Source: Loripinus fragilis (taxonomy: Eukaryota; Mollusca; Bivalvia; Lucinida; Lucinidae). From it: a stretch of DNA of 64,000 bases. The translations under genes were made by a program, and so were the position numbers. The notes under the pieces were generated by a model, which was not told the origin of the DNA, did no database searches, and saw only the letters and a list, made by a program, of their open reading frames with translations. Positions 39,101 through 42,100 of this stretch are shown in pieces. Location: assembly GCA_964019695.1 (NCBI GenBank), contig OZ026531.1, positions 3,977,701-4,041,700 of the forward strand. Reading direction: 5' to 3'. Within the stretch, counting starts at the first letter, position 1; each line of letters opens with the position of its first letter.

Positions 39101-42100
39101 AGACATTGAGTGAGGATGACTTTACAAGTTTTGAGGAAGTGAAGCAACAGACATCCCAGAATGCATCAGCTGTTGCCATGGTACCAGAGAAAGAGGCAGA
39201 GTCAGAGGGAGTTAACTCTATTGATGTGAAGATTCTGCTACCAGGGGGCAGCAGTGAGGTTAAAGAGGAGCCAGAAGGGGGAAGTTCGACTTTGGTTCAA
39301 GATTTGTCTCAAGCAATCAGGTTTGTTACAGTTAGAAACATCCATTACATATAATCATTAACCCATTCTATACTGGAAACTTTTATAAACAGTGAAGACC
39401 CAGATGGAATGCTGCATGATGCAGCATATCATCAGGGCCTACACTTTTTGTTAAGGTAAAAAAGATCATCAGACAAAAGAAATACAATAGCTTTTGAAAA
39501 TTATAGCTTGATACCCCTAGATATATACAATGGACTATCTCAACTTTATTGTATCAAGCAAGAAGGAAGAATACATCAGGAAGGAAACATGTCTTTGGGG
39601 TTTGCGATCAGATTAGGTTCAGACCAGCCTGCTCAGCTTCTGAGGTTATTTTCATGGAAATTTTAGTTAGCAAATTATATTTTGGAATAGTCTCACCAGA
39701 AACTATGCTGCTCACATACACATTTAGTAAGGTTATGATATGATACCCATATGGTCATGTATGTAAGGCTAACTCTTAACATGTTCATGCCAAAAACATT
39801 ATTTTAATTTAGTTTTAATGTCATATGATGAATAGAATCTAACATTCATGCTCCGGTACTACTGAATTTATTTAACTTGTTGCGAAAAAGCATTACAATG
39901 CTCAGCAACCCCTTGCATTTTATCTTTTTCTTCAACTCACTTTATAAATTAATTAAAAAATTCATTAGCACTCATGTAAGATCTTTTATATCTTACATGG
40001 AGGGATTAATGTATTGTTTTCACTATTTGAACTTCTGATCTTCAGTCAATCCATGATGGGTAAAATTTGATTCATATTGTAGACAAGAAACAATGTGATC
40101 TTTTGTCATATCAGCTTGCTTCATCAGAGGCCAGTTGATATATCTCTTCACTGTTTACAATAGGTTATTAACCCATATAAGCCAAGTGTCCTTTTTATAA
40201 GACATTAGAAAACCTGTCATCTGATCAGGTTCTGCATTGTTTCCATACAGATTGTACTTTTACAATTTGAATAAAATTGTAAATACCCAACAACCCTTAA
40301 ATTTTAAATGAATTTGTCCAGTTGATAAGTATGGGAAATATGGGTTAATTTTTGTTTCTTCAAATATTGTGTTTATTAAGTCAAATACAGTAGTTTATCA
40401 GTATCTTAATGACACATTAACAAGTTGAAGGTGACTCTTTTCACAAAAGTCATGTTCTAGTTGAATATATTTTCAGTGAAAGTGAGAATGGAGCTGGTGC
40501 TGCCTCTGCAGATGTTTCCCCTGTGACAACAGTGGACAGTGGGGAACCAGCCAGTGAACAGGAAGTTAAAGTGACAGAGCCACCTGCTGGTGAAAGTGAT
40601 AATTCCGGAGAGACAAGTGAAACTACTGTGATTAATGAACCTGGCTCAACAGGGGGAGCTCATATGCCTGACAATGTGAATGTGATTAAAGTGAAAGAAG
40701 GAGAGAGCAGTCAATCTGGGTAATTGATCCATAGGGCCAGTTAAGCAATTTTTTTGGCGTAAAATTGCGATTATTTACTTATCCATCAGTTTAAACATGT
40801 GTTTTGGGTGCTTAAAAGAACACACCATCTTACTGAGGCGTTTCTTTTGAGTACCCACAACATATGTTTTGGTTGAGAAACAATTTTTTTTCCATTTTAC
40901 GCCCTCTTAACTGGGGGCCTACCACTATGGCTAGCATTCGGAACTCCTGGAATCAGACCTCAGATGTATAATGATGGTCAACTTTAATAACACGATAACC
41001 TCATAGAAACCATGTCAACACAATAACAATATCAATTGCAGCGAAATAAACAGTTACAATATGCCATTATAAATGTGGTAGAAATGACACTATATTAATA
41101 ATGATATTTTGGGGAAAAAATCTTTATTTAACCTGTTGATAAAACTCTTCAGGTTGCCAGAATAATTGATTTTAATCAGGCTTACTGTATGCATCCGAGG
41201 CCTTTATTGGTCACATTAACAGAATTTGTGTGTCCACTCAATATGTCCTTAGCTCCTGGTAGGTTGATACAGGAAAATATTTAAGTAGATCATAGATAAA
41301 CCCATAGGTCCAGATAAGGATCTTTTGTGCACCTAAAATTGCATTTATTTAAACATGTTCTTCAATTTAAACATGTGCTTCGGGTGCTCAAAAGAACTGT
41401 CTCATTGAGATTGTTCTTTTGAGTACTCACAACATATGTATTGGTTGAGAAATAAGAAAATTAATTTTCAAATACACACTCTTGTCTGGAGGCCTGTAAA
41501 CCCTATTCTCAGAATACAAGTGGTAATAATTTTTCATGCTTTTGTTGTTTGTTGTCTGCTGACTTTTTTCAAAACTAACTTTTTCAAAAAAAATATGATC
41601 AGAGTGTCAAACGGTTTGAATACAGATCAGGACCGAAATTCTGATAGTCCTGATCTAGGTCCTAACTATTTGCAAAGGTTATCAGCAGACAACAAAAGTT
41701 ACCGCTAGCAAGGACAGAATGGAAATCATAACGTACAACAAACAAAGCATTACCATCCAGTCTGAAGGAATTTAACTCCAGGAAAAATAGATTAGATATA
41801 AATGATTTCTAAGTCTGATTTGAGTCAAATGCTATCAGCAGACAACAAAAGTGGCGCTAGCAAGGAAAAAGCTAAATTTGATATTGATAGCAAGTACTTT
41901 GAATGCTCAGAGTTCAACTCATCATTGTTAAACTGTACGTAACTGTACGTGAATTGCCTTGTTCAAAAGATGATTTGAGCTGTGAAATGAGATTTCAAAC
42001 AATGTAGTATGTGCCACTAGCAAAGGCTCAGACCAGCCTGCGCATACGTGCAGTCTGATAAGAGCCTTTGGTGGAGGGTTGAATATTCTATGACTCTTAG

